Shown here piece by piece: positions 1 to 6,694 of a stretch of 32,315 nt of DNA. Both the position numbers and the translations under genes were made by a program. The notes beneath the pieces are model-generated. The model was not told the origin of the DNA, made no database searches, and was given only the letters and a program-made list of their open reading frames with translations. Position 1 is the first letter of the stretch; every line of letters starts with the position of its first letter. The DNA comes from JACDAN01 sp035711385 (GTDB taxonomy: Bacteria > Actinomycetota > Thermoleophilia > Gaiellales > Gaiellaceae). Location of the stretch: positions 1-32,315 of the forward strand of contig DASTCG010000031.1 of assembly GCA_035711385.1 (NCBI GenBank), given 5' to 3'.

Positions 1-9
1 CCTGGTGGA

Positions 10-95
10 TGCGGGCGGGAGGACTCGAACCTCCAAAGGGGTTTCCCCCCAACGGGACCTAAACCCGCCGCGTCTGCCAGTTCCGCCACGCCCGC
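10..95 (-). tRNA. tRNA-Leu (anticodon TAG)
   Basis: Read on the minus strand this is a class II tRNA. The acceptor stem GCGGGCG pairs with CGCCCGC, there is a long variable arm, the T-arm contains GTTCGAG, and the anticodon loop TTTAGGT gives anticodon TAG. The discriminator base is A. The following bases are not CCA, so CCA must be added after transcription. Confidence 0.95.
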
Positions 96-174
96 GGGTG
101 TTGAAGGATAGAGACGGGTACGCCGGCCCCGGTTGCCGCTCTAGGGTCTCGCGGGCCGGGGCGTCGACACGGAG

Positions 175-531
175 TTAGTCGCCCGCGGCCTCGGCCATGG
201 ATCGCGGCGCCGGCACGCTCTCGAAGCGGACGTTGCCCGCGGGAACCATCCACGTCATCACCTCGACCGCGAAGCGGCCGGCCTGCACCGCCGGGTCCTC
301 GTTGCTGAGCTGGCGCGCCGTCTCGGGGTCGCACGTCATGATCGAGATGCCGCGCAGGCGTTCGTCGTCCTGATCGACGAGCGGCCCTCCGCCGACGAGG
401 TAGCCGCGCTCGCGCAGATCGGCCCGGAAGGCGAGATGCCGGTCCTGGAGCTCGTCCGCCTCCTCGTCTGTGAGCTCGGGCGCATCGGCCCGACGCACCA
501 GCAGTACGAGCGTGTGCCGGTCGAACTGCAT
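175..531 (-). CDS. YCII-related domain protein
   Basis: This 118-residue protein looks like a YciI/YCII-family alpha/beta-barrel protein. The N-terminal strand HTLVLLVRR is followed by a helix with DRHLAFRADL, a GYLVGGGPLVDQ turn, a DPETARQL segment and the closing FAVEVMTWMV strand. The GRFAVEVMTW region is almost the same as GRMSVEVMTW in the 30886-31197 protein, so the two are paralogues. The family is small and cytosolic, and its function is poorly defined: some members are dehalogenase-like or muconolactone-isomerase-like. There is no clear Shine-Dalgarno sequence. The ATG lies 7 nt after a stop codon that ends a short possible gene remnant (see findings). Confidence 0.88.
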   Translation of the reverse strand: MQFDRHTLVLLVRRADAPELTDEEADELQDRHLAFRADLRERGYLVGGGPLVDQDDERLRGISIMTCDPETARQLSNEDPAVQAGRFAVEVMTWMVPAGNVRFESVPAPRSMAEAAGD

Positions 532-719
532 CCGGAAATTAGACCAGGCTCTCGTAAAGCGCGACCGTCTGCTCGGCGATCCGCCTCGTGGACGAGCGGT
601 CCGAGCTTGGGCGGTCGCTGCAGGGGCGTTTCAGTGCCAAAACGAACGTCGTCGTCCTCTCGCAGGGGCAGACGTGAGGGAGGACACAGGGGTTCCGCTT
701 CACCGGGGCGAAGGTCCAG

Positions 720-791
720 TGGCCCCGGGAGGAGTCGAACCTCCGCACGCAGATTCGAAGTCTGCCGCTCTATCCACTGAGCTACGGGGCC
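720..791 (-). tRNA. tRNA-Arg (anticodon TCG)
   Basis: On the minus strand the acceptor stem GGCCCCG pairs with CGGGGCC. The D-arm is TAGCTCAGTGGATAGAGC, the anticodon loop CTTCGAA sits on the GCAGA/TCTGC stem, and the T-loop is GTTCGAC. The discriminator is A and CCA is not encoded. The 532-719 stretch between this gene and the YCII gene holds no intact gene. Confidence 0.95.
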
Positions 792-814
792 GTGTTCGGG
801 CAGAGTAGCGCCCG

Positions 815-1201
815 ATGGATGCGGGATCCGCCGCCCGGCGCTGGCGCGACACCTGGCTCCGCGGCTGGCGCGAGAAGGACGCCGACGCGATCGCCGGGCT
901 GTACGCGCCGGGCGCGAACTTTCGGTCGGAACCGTTCCGCGAGCTGCAGGATCCGCGCGCCTATGCGGAGTGGGCGTTCTCGGAGCAGGACTCCGCCGAC
1001 GTCTGGTTCGGGGACCCCGTCGTCGACGGAGACCGCGCCGCCTGCGAGTACTGGGGCGTCGTCTCGTTCCACGGGCGCGACGAGACGATCGCCGGCATCG
1101 CGATGATCCGCTTCGATGCCGAGGGCCTCGTCGTCGAGCAGCGCGACTGCTGGAACGTGTACGACGGCCGCCGCACGCCGACGCCCGGCTGGGGCGGCTA
1201 A
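815..1201 (+). CDS. SnoaL-like / NTF2-fold protein
   Basis: The 128-residue product resembles the SnoaL-like branch of the NTF2 fold. An N-terminal helix (WLRGWREKDADAIAGLYAPGA) leads to the typical 'extent of use, then cup' layout, followed by beta strands (CEYWGVVSFHG, GIAMIRFDAEGLVVEQRDCWNVYDG) that would form the conical barrel. Such proteins are cytosolic and may bind or isomerise small ligands, and the substrate cannot be deduced. The length fits the family. The ATG at 815 is the first good start after tRNA-Arg. The stop overlaps the convergent dehydrogenase stop by 4 nt. Confidence 0.8.
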   Translation: MDAGSAARRWRDTWLRGWREKDADAIAGLYAPGANFRSEPFRELQDPRAYAEWAFSEQDSADVWFGDPVVDGDRAACEYWGVVSFHGRDETIAGIAMIRFDAEGLVVEQRDCWNVYDGRRTPTPGWGG

Positions 1202-2088
1202 ACCGGGTTTGGCGGATCCTCGCCGCGCTCGACGGCCAGCAGGTTCTCGACCAGCACGCGGGTCATGGCCTCGCGCGTAGCCCAGGTCGCCGTGCCGAGG
1301 TGCGGGGTCATGACGACGTTCTCGAGGCCGTAGAGCTCTTCGGGCACTTCCGGCTCGTTCGCGAAGACGTCCAGCCCGGCGCGGAGGCGGCCGGAGACGA
1401 GCTCGGCCACGAGCGCCTGCTCGTCGACGACCGGTCCGCGGGACGTGTTGACGAGGCAGGCGCCGTCGCGCATGAGCGCGAGACGGCGGGCGTCGACGAA
1501 TCCGCGCGTCTCGTCCGTGAGCGGCACGTGCAGCGAGACGACGTCCGCCTCGGCCAGCAGCTCGTCGAGCTCGCGATATGCAGCGTCGCCGTCCGCGGAG
1601 CGACGCGTGTGGAGCACGCGCATCTCGAACCCGCGCGCCCGCTGCGCGACGGCCGCGCCGATCCGGCCGAACCCGACGATTCCGAGGGTGGAGCCGCTGA
1701 CCTCCTCGCCCCTCAGAGGCTCGTCCGCCCAGCCGCTTCCCCAGCGGCCGGTCCGCACGAACCGGTCGCCGGAGGCGATCCGACGCTGCACCGCCAGGAT
1801 GAGCCCCAGCGTCAGATCCGCCGTCGCCGCCGCGGTGACGCCCGGCGTGTTCGTGACGACCACGCCCCGCGCACGGCAGGCGTCGACGTCGACGAGGTCG
1901 TAGCCGGCGCCGTAGTTCGCGACGACCCGCAGGCCCGGGAAGCGGACGAGCGTCGCGGCGTCCACCTGCTCGCCGACCACGGCCAGCGCCTCCACGTCGT
2001 CCCGCCCGGTACGCAGGTCGCCGTACTCCACGTCCGTGAGCACGTCCCAGGCGGGACCGGGGAAGCGGCGTGAGGCGAGGATCTTCAG
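1198..2088 (-). CDS. D-2-hydroxyacid dehydrogenase, NAD(P)-dependent
   Basis: This is a D-isomer-specific 2-hydroxyacid dehydrogenase (glyoxylate/hydroxypyruvate reductase-like). The substrate-domain motif NYGAGYDLVDVDACRARG is followed by the Rossmann motif GIVGFGRIGAAVAQRA. The three catalytic residues are visible: Arg in NTSRGPVVDE, Glu in ANEPEVPEE and His in TPHLGTATW. A GTG at 2043 would give 281 residues and cut off the family's N-terminal strand. In-frame codons upstream read KILASRRFPGPAWDVL, which is typical for the family N-terminus, so translation probably begins at CTG 2088-2086. That lies only 7 nt after the 3' end of tRNA-His. The exact substrate is unknown. Confidence 0.88.
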   Translation of the reverse strand: MKILASRRFPGPAWDVLTDVEYGDLRTGRDDVEALAVVGEQVDAATLVRFPGLRVVANYGAGYDLVDVDACRARGVVVTNTPGVTAAATADLTLGLILAVQRRIASGDRFVRTGRWGSGWADEPLRGEEVSGSTLGIVGFGRIGAAVAQRARGFEMRVLHTRRSADGDAAYRELDELLAEADVVSLHVPLTDETRGFVDARRLALMRDGACLVNTSRGPVVDEQALVAELVSGRLRAGLDVFANEPEVPEELYGLENVVMTPHLGTATWATREAMTRVLVENLLAVERGEDPPNPV

Positions 2089-2095
2089 CGTGAGG

Positions 2096-2169
2096 GGTGG
2101 CGGAGGGGACTCGAACCCCCGACCACCGGGACCACAACCCGGGGCTCTACCAACTGAGCTACCGCCACC
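2096..2169 (-). tRNA. tRNA-His (anticodon GTG)
   Basis: The minus strand gives acceptor stem GTGGCGG/CCGCCAC, anticodon loop TTGTGGT on CCGGG/CCCGG, and T-loop GTTCGAG. The base before the stem is G and the discriminator is C, so the histidine-specific G-1:C73 pair is encoded. The gene starts 3 nt after the stop of the HAD gene and ends 7 nt before the probable CTG start of the dehydrogenase, all on one strand. Confidence 0.96.
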
Positions 2170-2172
2170 GCG

Positions 2173-2823
2173 CTAGGAGAAGGATAGCGGGGGCCGGTCC
2201 AGGTTCTTGCGAAGCTCCTCGACCGATTCGTAGACCTCAGCGGCGCCCGCGTCGCAGAGTTCCTGCGCCGAGAAGCCGCCCGTGATCACGCACACGGTCT
2301 CGACGGCGGCGGCGCCCGCCGCCTGCACGTCCCACGGCGTGTCCCCGATCATCACGGCCCGGTCCCTTCCGGCCTTCGCGAGCGCTGCCCGCACGAGGTC
2401 CGGATGCGGCTTCGTCGCGTCGACGTCGTCCTTCGTCGTCCAGGCGTCGGCCAGAGCGCGCGCGTCGAGCAGGTCGAGGTACCGGTCGAGCTCCTGCTGC
2501 GGCGAGGAGCTCGCCAGGACGACGGTCGCGCCGCGCTCCTTGAGGTCGGCGATCAGCTCGTGCGCTCCCTCGAGCGCGTCCACTTCCCCGAGGAATTTCG
2601 CGTACTCGCTCTCTCGCGCCTCCTCGACCGTGCCGTGCAGGCCGGGGTCGATGCCCGGAACGAGGGCGGGGACCAACTGGTCCCCGCCCATTCCGACGTG
2701 CCTGTGGATCCGCCAGACCGGCAACCTGATGCCGTGTCGCCGGAACGCCCGCCACCACGCGAGCGCGTGGTGGTAGTTCGTGTCGACGAGCGTGCCGTCG
2801 ACGTCGAGCAACGCCGTCGGCAC
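2173..2823 (-). CDS. HAD-superfamily hydrolase (phosphoglycolate phosphatase-like)
   Basis: This 216-residue HAD phosphatase has all four HAD motifs. Motif I is LLDVDGTLVDT, with nucleophile Asp7 and acid/base Asp9. Motif II is VLASSS, the motif III lysine is in DATKPHPDL, and motif IV is MIGDTPWDVQAA. The helical cap between motifs I and II (WWRAFRRHG to LGEVDALEGAHEL) indicates subclass I, as in phosphoglycolate phosphatase or beta-phosphoglucomutase relatives. The substrate is not known. The GTG start at 2823-2821 overlaps the stop of the upstream PfpI gene as TAGTG, which suggests translational coupling. Longer upstream reading is not supported. Confidence 0.9.
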   Translation of the reverse strand: MPTALLDVDGTLVDTNYHHALAWWRAFRRHGIRLPVWRIHRHVGMGGDQLVPALVPGIDPGLHGTVEEARESEYAKFLGEVDALEGAHELIADLKERGATVVLASSSPQQELDRYLDLLDARALADAWTTKDDVDATKPHPDLVRAALAKAGRDRAVMIGDTPWDVQAAGAAAVETVCVITGGFSAQELCDAGAAEVYESVEELRKNLDRPPLSFS

Positions 2824-3374
2824 TAGGCCCGGACCGGCGTCTTCGCGAAGACTTCCACGAGCTTGGAGCAGAACGCGGGCAGGTCGGCCGGTTGGCGGCT
2901 CGAGACCAGGCCTCCGTCGACCACGACCGCCTCGTCCACCCAGTTGCCGCCGGCGTTCCTGACGTCCGTCTTGACGCTCGGGTACGACGTCAACGTCCGG
3001 TCGCGAACGACGTCGGCCTCGACGAGCGTCCACGGGCCGTGGCAGATCACCGCCACCGGCTTGCCGGACTCGACGAAGGCGCGGGCGAAGCGGACCGCGT
3101 CGTCGTCCATCCGCAGCGTGTCCGGGTTGCCGACGCCTCCCGGCAGGACGAGCCCGTCGTAGTCATCGGCGCTCGCGTCGGCGACCACACGGTCGACCGG
3201 GAAAGTGTCCGCCTTGTCGTAGTGGTCGAAGCCTTGGATCTCGCCCTCCTCGAGCGAGACGAGCTCGGGCCGGCCGCCGGCTTGCTCGACCGCCTTCCAG
3301 GGCTCGGTCAGCTCGACCTGCTCGACCATGTCCGTCGCGAGGAATGCGATGCGCTTTCCGCTCAGCTCTGCCAT
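2823..3374 (-). CDS. DJ-1/PfpI family protein (type 1 glutamine amidotransferase-like)
   Basis: The 183-residue product matches the PfpI/YhbO/YraA (general stress protein 18) group. It has a Rossmann-like start (KRIAFLATDMVEQVEL), a central YDGLVLPGGVGNPDTLR, and the nucleophile elbow VAVICHGPWTLVEA with Cys111-His112. Glu18 in the MVEQVEL segment is the likely partner acid. Members are described as stress proteins, with glyoxalase/deglycase or intracellular protease activity debated. The ATG is preceded by a good Shine-Dalgarno sequence (GGGAGG, 4 nt spacing). The gene heads a run with the HAD hydrolase, tRNA-His and dehydrogenase. Confidence 0.92.
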   Translation of the reverse strand: MAELSGKRIAFLATDMVEQVELTEPWKAVEQAGGRPELVSLEEGEIQGFDHYDKADTFPVDRVVADASADDYDGLVLPGGVGNPDTLRMDDDAVRFARAFVESGKPVAVICHGPWTLVEADVVRDRTLTSYPSVKTDVRNAGGNWVDEAVVVDGGLVSSRQPADLPAFCSKLVEVFAKTPVRA

Positions 3375-3442
3375 GCAGCCTCCCTTGGTCGGGGTTCGGC
3401 CGACGCGTACCCAGAAATGCCCGACGCTACGCTTTGGTCGAG

Positions 3443-3513
3443 CGCCCGTAGCTCAGTGGAAGAGCAGCGGACTTCTAATCCGCGGGTCGGAGGTTCGAAT
3501 CCTCCCGGGCGCG
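3443..3513 (+). tRNA. tRNA-Arg (anticodon TCT)
   Basis: The acceptor stem GCGCCCG pairs with CGGGCGC. The D-arm is AGCTCAGTGGAAGAGC, the anticodon loop CTTCTAA is on the GCGGA/TCCGC stem, and the T-loop is GTTCGAA. The discriminator is G and CCA is not encoded. It is the only tRNA of the six on the plus strand. The 150 nt after it (3514-3663) contain no gene I can support. Confidence 0.95.
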
Positions 3514-3663
3514 TCAACGACCACCCGGAAATCGCCATTTTCGGCTGCGGGGAGGTTGGTGATGATCGGAGCGGACGGGACGATGGCCTTCAAGACCTCG
3601 CCGCGCTGAAACTCTCCGCGCGCCCGGCCGCTCCGGACCGCCCCGGATTCACCCCGGAAGGAG

Positions 3664-3936
3664 CTAGTTCTCGACGTCGGGATCGAGCTCGTCCGCGCGC
3701 TGGGCTCTCGCCTCGGCGGCCTCGCGCTCGCGGCGCGCGCGCTCGGCCTGCTCCTGCGCCTCGGCCTCCCGCTCCTGCGCCTGTTGCGCCTGCTCGTCCG
3801 CGCCCCGTCGAAGCTCGTGCGCCTCGGCCCGACGGCTCTCGAGCCGGCGATCGCGCGCCCTCCGCCCGGCGATCACGACGGCGGCCAGCACGACGATGAC
3901 GACAACAACGATCAGCACGATGATCCAGGTATCCAT
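3664..3936 (-). CDS. Small membrane-anchored coiled-coil protein
   Basis: This 90-residue protein has one N-terminal membrane segment (residues 4-24, WIIVLIVVVVIVVLAAVVIA). It is followed by a basic stop-transfer patch (GRRARDRRLESRR) and a long Ala/Glu/Arg/Gln-rich helix (about residues 35-80, with QAQQAQEREAEAQEQ) that should form a coiled coil in the cytosol. The C-terminus is acidic (DELDPDVEN). No enzymatic motif is present. Similar short TM-plus-charged-helix proteins are common in actinobacteria, and no function can be assigned. A GAGGG-type ribosome binding site lies just upstream of the ATG. Confidence 0.75.
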   Translation of the reverse strand: MDTWIIVLIVVVVIVVLAAVVIAGRRARDRRLESRRAEAHELRRGADEQAQQAQEREAEAQEQAERARREREAAEARAQRADELDPDVEN

Positions 3937-3974
3937 GACCGCCCTCTACCCGGGAGAGCGGGAAACGAACCGCG

Positions 3975-4586
3975 CTACGTGCGAGAGCCGAAGTCGACGG
4001 TCACGATCGTGACCGGCCGACCGCCGTACTCGCCGGGCGCGTGCACGAAGTAGACGGCGCCGATCCCGACCTCCCGCCAGCTGCGCGAGAGGATGTTGTG
4101 GCGGTGCGGCGGGCTTGCCATCCACTCGCGGACCGCGAAGTTGGCGTCGTAGGTGCCGCTGCCCCAGAGCAGGTTCTCGCCGACCGTCCAGGACCGGAAG
4201 CCACGCGACGGATAGAAGCGTTCGATGCGGCGCCAGAAGGGCGTGCCGCTGATCGAGTCGTGCTCGAAGTACCCCCGACGGCCCATGTCACGCGAGTGGA
4301 AGAGGGCCGCGGCCTGAAGGCGGCCGCTGGCGCGGAGCGGGCGGAGGCCGCGGGCGTGGCGCACGTCGTTCATGCGATCGACCACGGCGTTCTCGAGAGC
4401 CACCATTGCCAAGCCGGCCCGGGTGGTGCGCACCGCGTTTGAGCTGGTAGGACTCGTCGAGACGCCGGCAAGCCGCTCCTGCACGAGGTTCCGGACACTC
4501 TGCGAGACGGCTGCGTCGCTGCGGCCCGCTGCAGCCGTCGACGCGAGTGCCACGGCGGCGAGCACGAGCGCCGAGCCCCTCCACAT
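3975..4586 (-). CDS. Secreted CAP/SCP-domain protein (CAP family, PF00188-like)
   Basis: The 203-residue protein begins with a signal peptide-like stretch (RGSALVLAAVALASTAAAG, likely cleavage after about residue 25). A CAP domain follows from about residue 65: helix VVDRMNDVRHARGLRPLR, then AALFHSRDMGRRGYFEHDS with the metal-site His and the following acidic residues, then GENLLWGSGTY, then WMASPPHRHNILSRSWREVGIG with the second conserved His, and the closing strand VTIVTVDFGSRT. It is therefore probably exported. CAP proteins act in diverse extracellular roles and the bacterial members are mostly uncharacterised. A paralogue lies at 8504-8995. The start is the ATG after AAAGGC. Confidence 0.88.
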   Translation of the reverse strand: MWRGSALVLAAVALASTAAAGRSDAAVSQSVRNLVQERLAGVSTSPTSSNAVRTTRAGLAMVALENAVVDRMNDVRHARGLRPLRASGRLQAAALFHSRDMGRRGYFEHDSISGTPFWRRIERFYPSRGFRSWTVGENLLWGSGTYDANFAVREWMASPPHRHNILSRSWREVGIGAVYFVHAPGEYGGRPVTIVTVDFGSRT

Positions 4587-4621
4587 GCCTTTGAGATCGG
4601 CCCGGATCGCACGGACGAACC

Positions 4622-4637
4622 TCCCCCGTTTGGGGGA
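4622..4637 (-). terminator. Short hairpin between AI-2E permease and CAP genes
   Basis: A perfect 6-bp stem (TCCCCC/GGGGGA) with loop AAAC on the minus strand starts 11 nt after the permease stop and 35 nt before the CAP start. No T-tract follows, so it may be a weak terminator, an mRNA stabiliser or an operator. This is a weak call. Confidence 0.3.
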
Positions 4638-4648
4638 TATGCCGAGTT

Positions 4649-5722
4649 CTAAATGGGGGCCGTCTCGCGCGAACCGCGTTCACGCCGTCCCCGCAACCAG
4701 GCAAGCACGAGCACCTGGATCGTTCCTGCCACGGGGATGGCGGCGAGTGCGCCGAGGATGCCCGCGATCTTCGCCCCGATGAGCACGGAGACAAGGATCG
4801 CGAGCGGCGAGAGCTGCACGGTCCGGCTGTAGACCAGTGGCTGCAGAAGGTGGTTCTCGATCTGCTGGTAGACGATGAAGAAGATCAGGACGATGATCCC
4901 GTCCGGGACCGACGTCAGGAACGCGACCGTGCTGATGATGATCGCCGCGAGCGTGGCGCCGGCGAGTGGGATCAGGTCGAGGATCGCGACGACCAGCCCG
5001 AGCGCGAACGCGTAGGGCACGTCCAGGATCAGGAGCACGACCGTCGTGGCGACCCCTGCGACCACGCTGATCAGCAGGTTGCCGGTCACGTAGCCGCCGA
5101 CGGTCCGGTAGATCTCGTTGCCGACCTCCCGCCACGTCGCCTGCCGCTCCTCCGGAAGGAGCGCGTAGAACCGCTCCATCCACCTCGGCCCCTCCAGCAG
5201 CATGAAGAACGTGAGGAAGGCGATCGTGACCACGGCGACGATGAAGGTGAGGACGCTTTGCGTGACCGCGATCGCCGTCCCCGAGAGCCCGAGCACGCCC
5301 GACGCGCCGGACTGGTCGACGGCCTGGCGGACCCGCTGCTCGAGGTCGTAGCGCTGGGCGAGCTCGCCCAGCGGCCCTCGCCCCCTCTGGATGTCGTCGA
5401 CGTAGCCCGGCACCGCGGCAACGAAGTCCGTCACCTCGCGGACGAGCGTCGGAATGAAGAGCGAGCCGCCGAGGACGATGATCCCGATCGCGAGCAGGAA
5501 CGTCACGGCGGTGGCGGCCCCGCGGCGTCTGAGCCCGCGGCGCTGCAGGGCCTCGACGGCCGGGTTGAGCGCCATCGCGAGGAAGACAGCGACCAGGATC
5601 CAGGTAAGGACCTGCCGGGAGATCCAGGTGACGTAGAGCAGGAGGAGGAAGCCGAACGTGATCCCCAACACCGCGAGAATCGTGGTCGGGCGGATGCGAA
5701 CGACCCGCTCTTCAGCCGGCAC
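4649..5722 (-). CDS. AI-2E family transporter (PerM/YdiK-like permease)
   Basis: This 357-residue polytopic membrane protein has the AI-2E transporter layout. Two N-terminal helices (TTILAVLGITFGFLLLLYV and WILVAVFLAMALNPAVEAL) are followed by a third (AVTFLLAIGIIVLGGSLFIPTL), a large polar segment (about residues 100-150), and five further helices including GLVVAILDLIPLAGATLAA, the hallmark 'DLIPxxG' motif, and QQIENHLLQPLVYS. Family members export AI-2 or other small molecules or act as Na+/H+ antiporters, and the substrate here is unknown. The start chosen is GTG 5722-5720, just before the first helix. Longer upstream reading gives unlikely sequence. Confidence 0.9.
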   Translation of the reverse strand: MPAEERVVRIRPTTILAVLGITFGFLLLLYVTWISRQVLTWILVAVFLAMALNPAVEALQRRGLRRRGAATAVTFLLAIGIIVLGGSLFIPTLVREVTDFVAAVPGYVDDIQRGRGPLGELAQRYDLEQRVRQAVDQSGASGVLGLSGTAIAVTQSVLTFIVAVVTIAFLTFFMLLEGPRWMERFYALLPEERQATWREVGNEIYRTVGGYVTGNLLISVVAGVATTVVLLILDVPYAFALGLVVAILDLIPLAGATLAAIIISTVAFLTSVPDGIIVLIFFIVYQQIENHLLQPLVYSRTVQLSPLAILVSVLIGAKIAGILGALAAIPVAGTIQVLVLAWLRGRRERGSRETAPI

Positions 5723-5786
5723 GGTGCAAGCATCGCGCCATGGTCGGACGTCGCCCGGGCCGGCGGCGTGGTGAAATGTCGGCGGC

Positions 5787-6080
5787 ATGAGTCTCCGCGC
5801 CAGCCCCATCGAGCAGGAAGCGGCGCTTCCGGACGGCCGGGTCCTGCTGGTGAGGGTGGGCGTGCCGGACGACTCGTACATCCCGAGGCGCGAGCTGGAC
5901 ACGGTCACGATCGAGCTCATCGAGGACGGTCAGGTGGCCGCGTCGGTGAACACCGTGCTCGCCCCGGATCACGAGAGCGAGGCTCGTCGGCTGGTGAGGC
6001 GGGTCGCGACGCAGCTCGAGGCGGGCAAGCTCCAGCCGACGGCCGGCGCGCTCGAACCCCTGGCGGACACGATCCAGTGA
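5787..6080 (+). CDS. Small conserved-looking protein of unknown function, coupled to cyclophilin
   Basis: I do not recognise this 97-residue protein. It reads as a compact soluble domain: a strand-rich N-terminal half (GRVLLVRVGVPDD, DTVTIELIEDGQVAASVNTVLAPDH), then a charged helix (ESEARRLVRRVATQLEAGKL) and a short tail. There is no signal peptide or cysteine. It shares a GTGA stop/start overlap with the downstream peptidyl-prolyl isomerase, so the two are almost certainly co-translated. It diverges from the AI-2E permease across 64 nt, which probably hold promoters for both directions. Confidence 0.65.
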   Translation: MSLRASPIEQEAALPDGRVLLVRVGVPDDSYIPRRELDTVTIELIEDGQVAASVNTVLAPDHESEARRLVRRVATQLEAGKLQPTAGALEPLADTIQ

Positions 6081-6535
6081 GCAAAGCGACCCTGCACACG
6101 AGCGAGGGGGCGATCGAGCTCGAGCTCTACCCGGAAGACGCACCCAAGACCGTCGAGAACTTCCTGAAGCTTTCTCGCGACGGGTTCTACGACGGCGTCG
6201 TCTTCCACCGCGTCATCCCTGACTTCATGATCCAGGGCGGCGACCCGACCGGGACCGGCACGGGCGGCCCGGGGTACCAGTTCGAGGACGAGTTCAACCG
6301 GCACCGCGTCGTTCGCGGCGCGCTCGCGATGGCAAACGCGGGGCCGAACACGAACGGGTCGCAGTTCTTCGTCGTCACCGCCGAGGAGACGCCGTGGCTC
6401 GACGGTAAGCACACGGTCTTCGGGCGGGTCACATCGGGGATGGACGTGGTCGACCGGATCTCCGAGGTCGAGCGCGACGCGAACGACCGCCCCCGGACGC
6501 CCGTCACGATCGAGCGGGTCGAGCTTCCCGAGTGA
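6077..6535 (+). CDS. Peptidyl-prolyl cis-trans isomerase, cyclophilin type
   Basis: This 152-residue single-domain cyclophilin catalyses proline cis-trans isomerisation and is probably cytosolic, as no signal peptide is present. Family motifs are clear: DGFYDGVVFHRVIPDFMIQGGD contains the catalytic Arg in FHR and the Phe/Met/Gln pocket. GALAMANAGPNTNGSQFFV contains the Ala/Asn/Gln set, and TPWLDGKHTVFGRVTSGMDVV contains the Trp-Leu-Asp-His-Phe segment. The start is GTG within GTGA, overlapping the previous gene's TGA. The stop lies 3 nt before the convergent tRNA-Gly. Confidence 0.96.
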   Translation: MSKATLHTSEGAIELELYPEDAPKTVENFLKLSRDGFYDGVVFHRVIPDFMIQGGDPTGTGTGGPGYQFEDEFNRHRVVRGALAMANAGPNTNGSQFFVVTAEETPWLDGKHTVFGRVTSGMDVVDRISEVERDANDRPRTPVTIERVELPE

Positions 6536-6538
6536 CGA

Positions 6539-6609
6539 AGCGGGCGGCGGGGATCGAACCCGCATAACCAGCTTGGAAGGCTGGGGCTCTACCATTGAGC
6601 TACGCCCGC
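6539..6609 (-). tRNA. tRNA-Gly (anticodon TCC)
   Basis: On the minus strand the acceptor stem GCGGGCG pairs with CGCCCGC. The D-arm is TAGCTCAATGGTAGAGC, the anticodon loop CTTCCAA sits on CCAGC/GCTGG, and the T-loop is GTTCGAT. The discriminator is U, as expected for glycine. CCA is not encoded. Confidence 0.96.
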
Positions 6610-6694
6610 GCTCTGCGGACTAGCGTAGCGCCCGATCTCCCGGCCAGACCCCTATTCCTGGACCGTCCACCCCGAGGCGACGCTCGGCGTCCTC

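Noticed and set aside
970..2073. Long plus-strand open frame opposite the dehydrogenase
   Set aside because: It is an antisense shadow of a clearly conserved minus-strand gene; the translation is Arg/Pro/Asp-rich with no family features, as expected at this GC content.
782..2137. 451-codon frame beginning with a sequence that looks conserved (SGVRVPSATPH)
   Set aside because: That start is merely a translated tRNA-His gene; the rest is a shadow of the dehydrogenase.
4850..6535. 561-codon frame containing the cyclophilin plus a long N-terminal extension
   Set aside because: The extension is antisense to the AI-2E permease and covers the 97-residue gene in another frame; the cyclophilin starts at GTG 6077.
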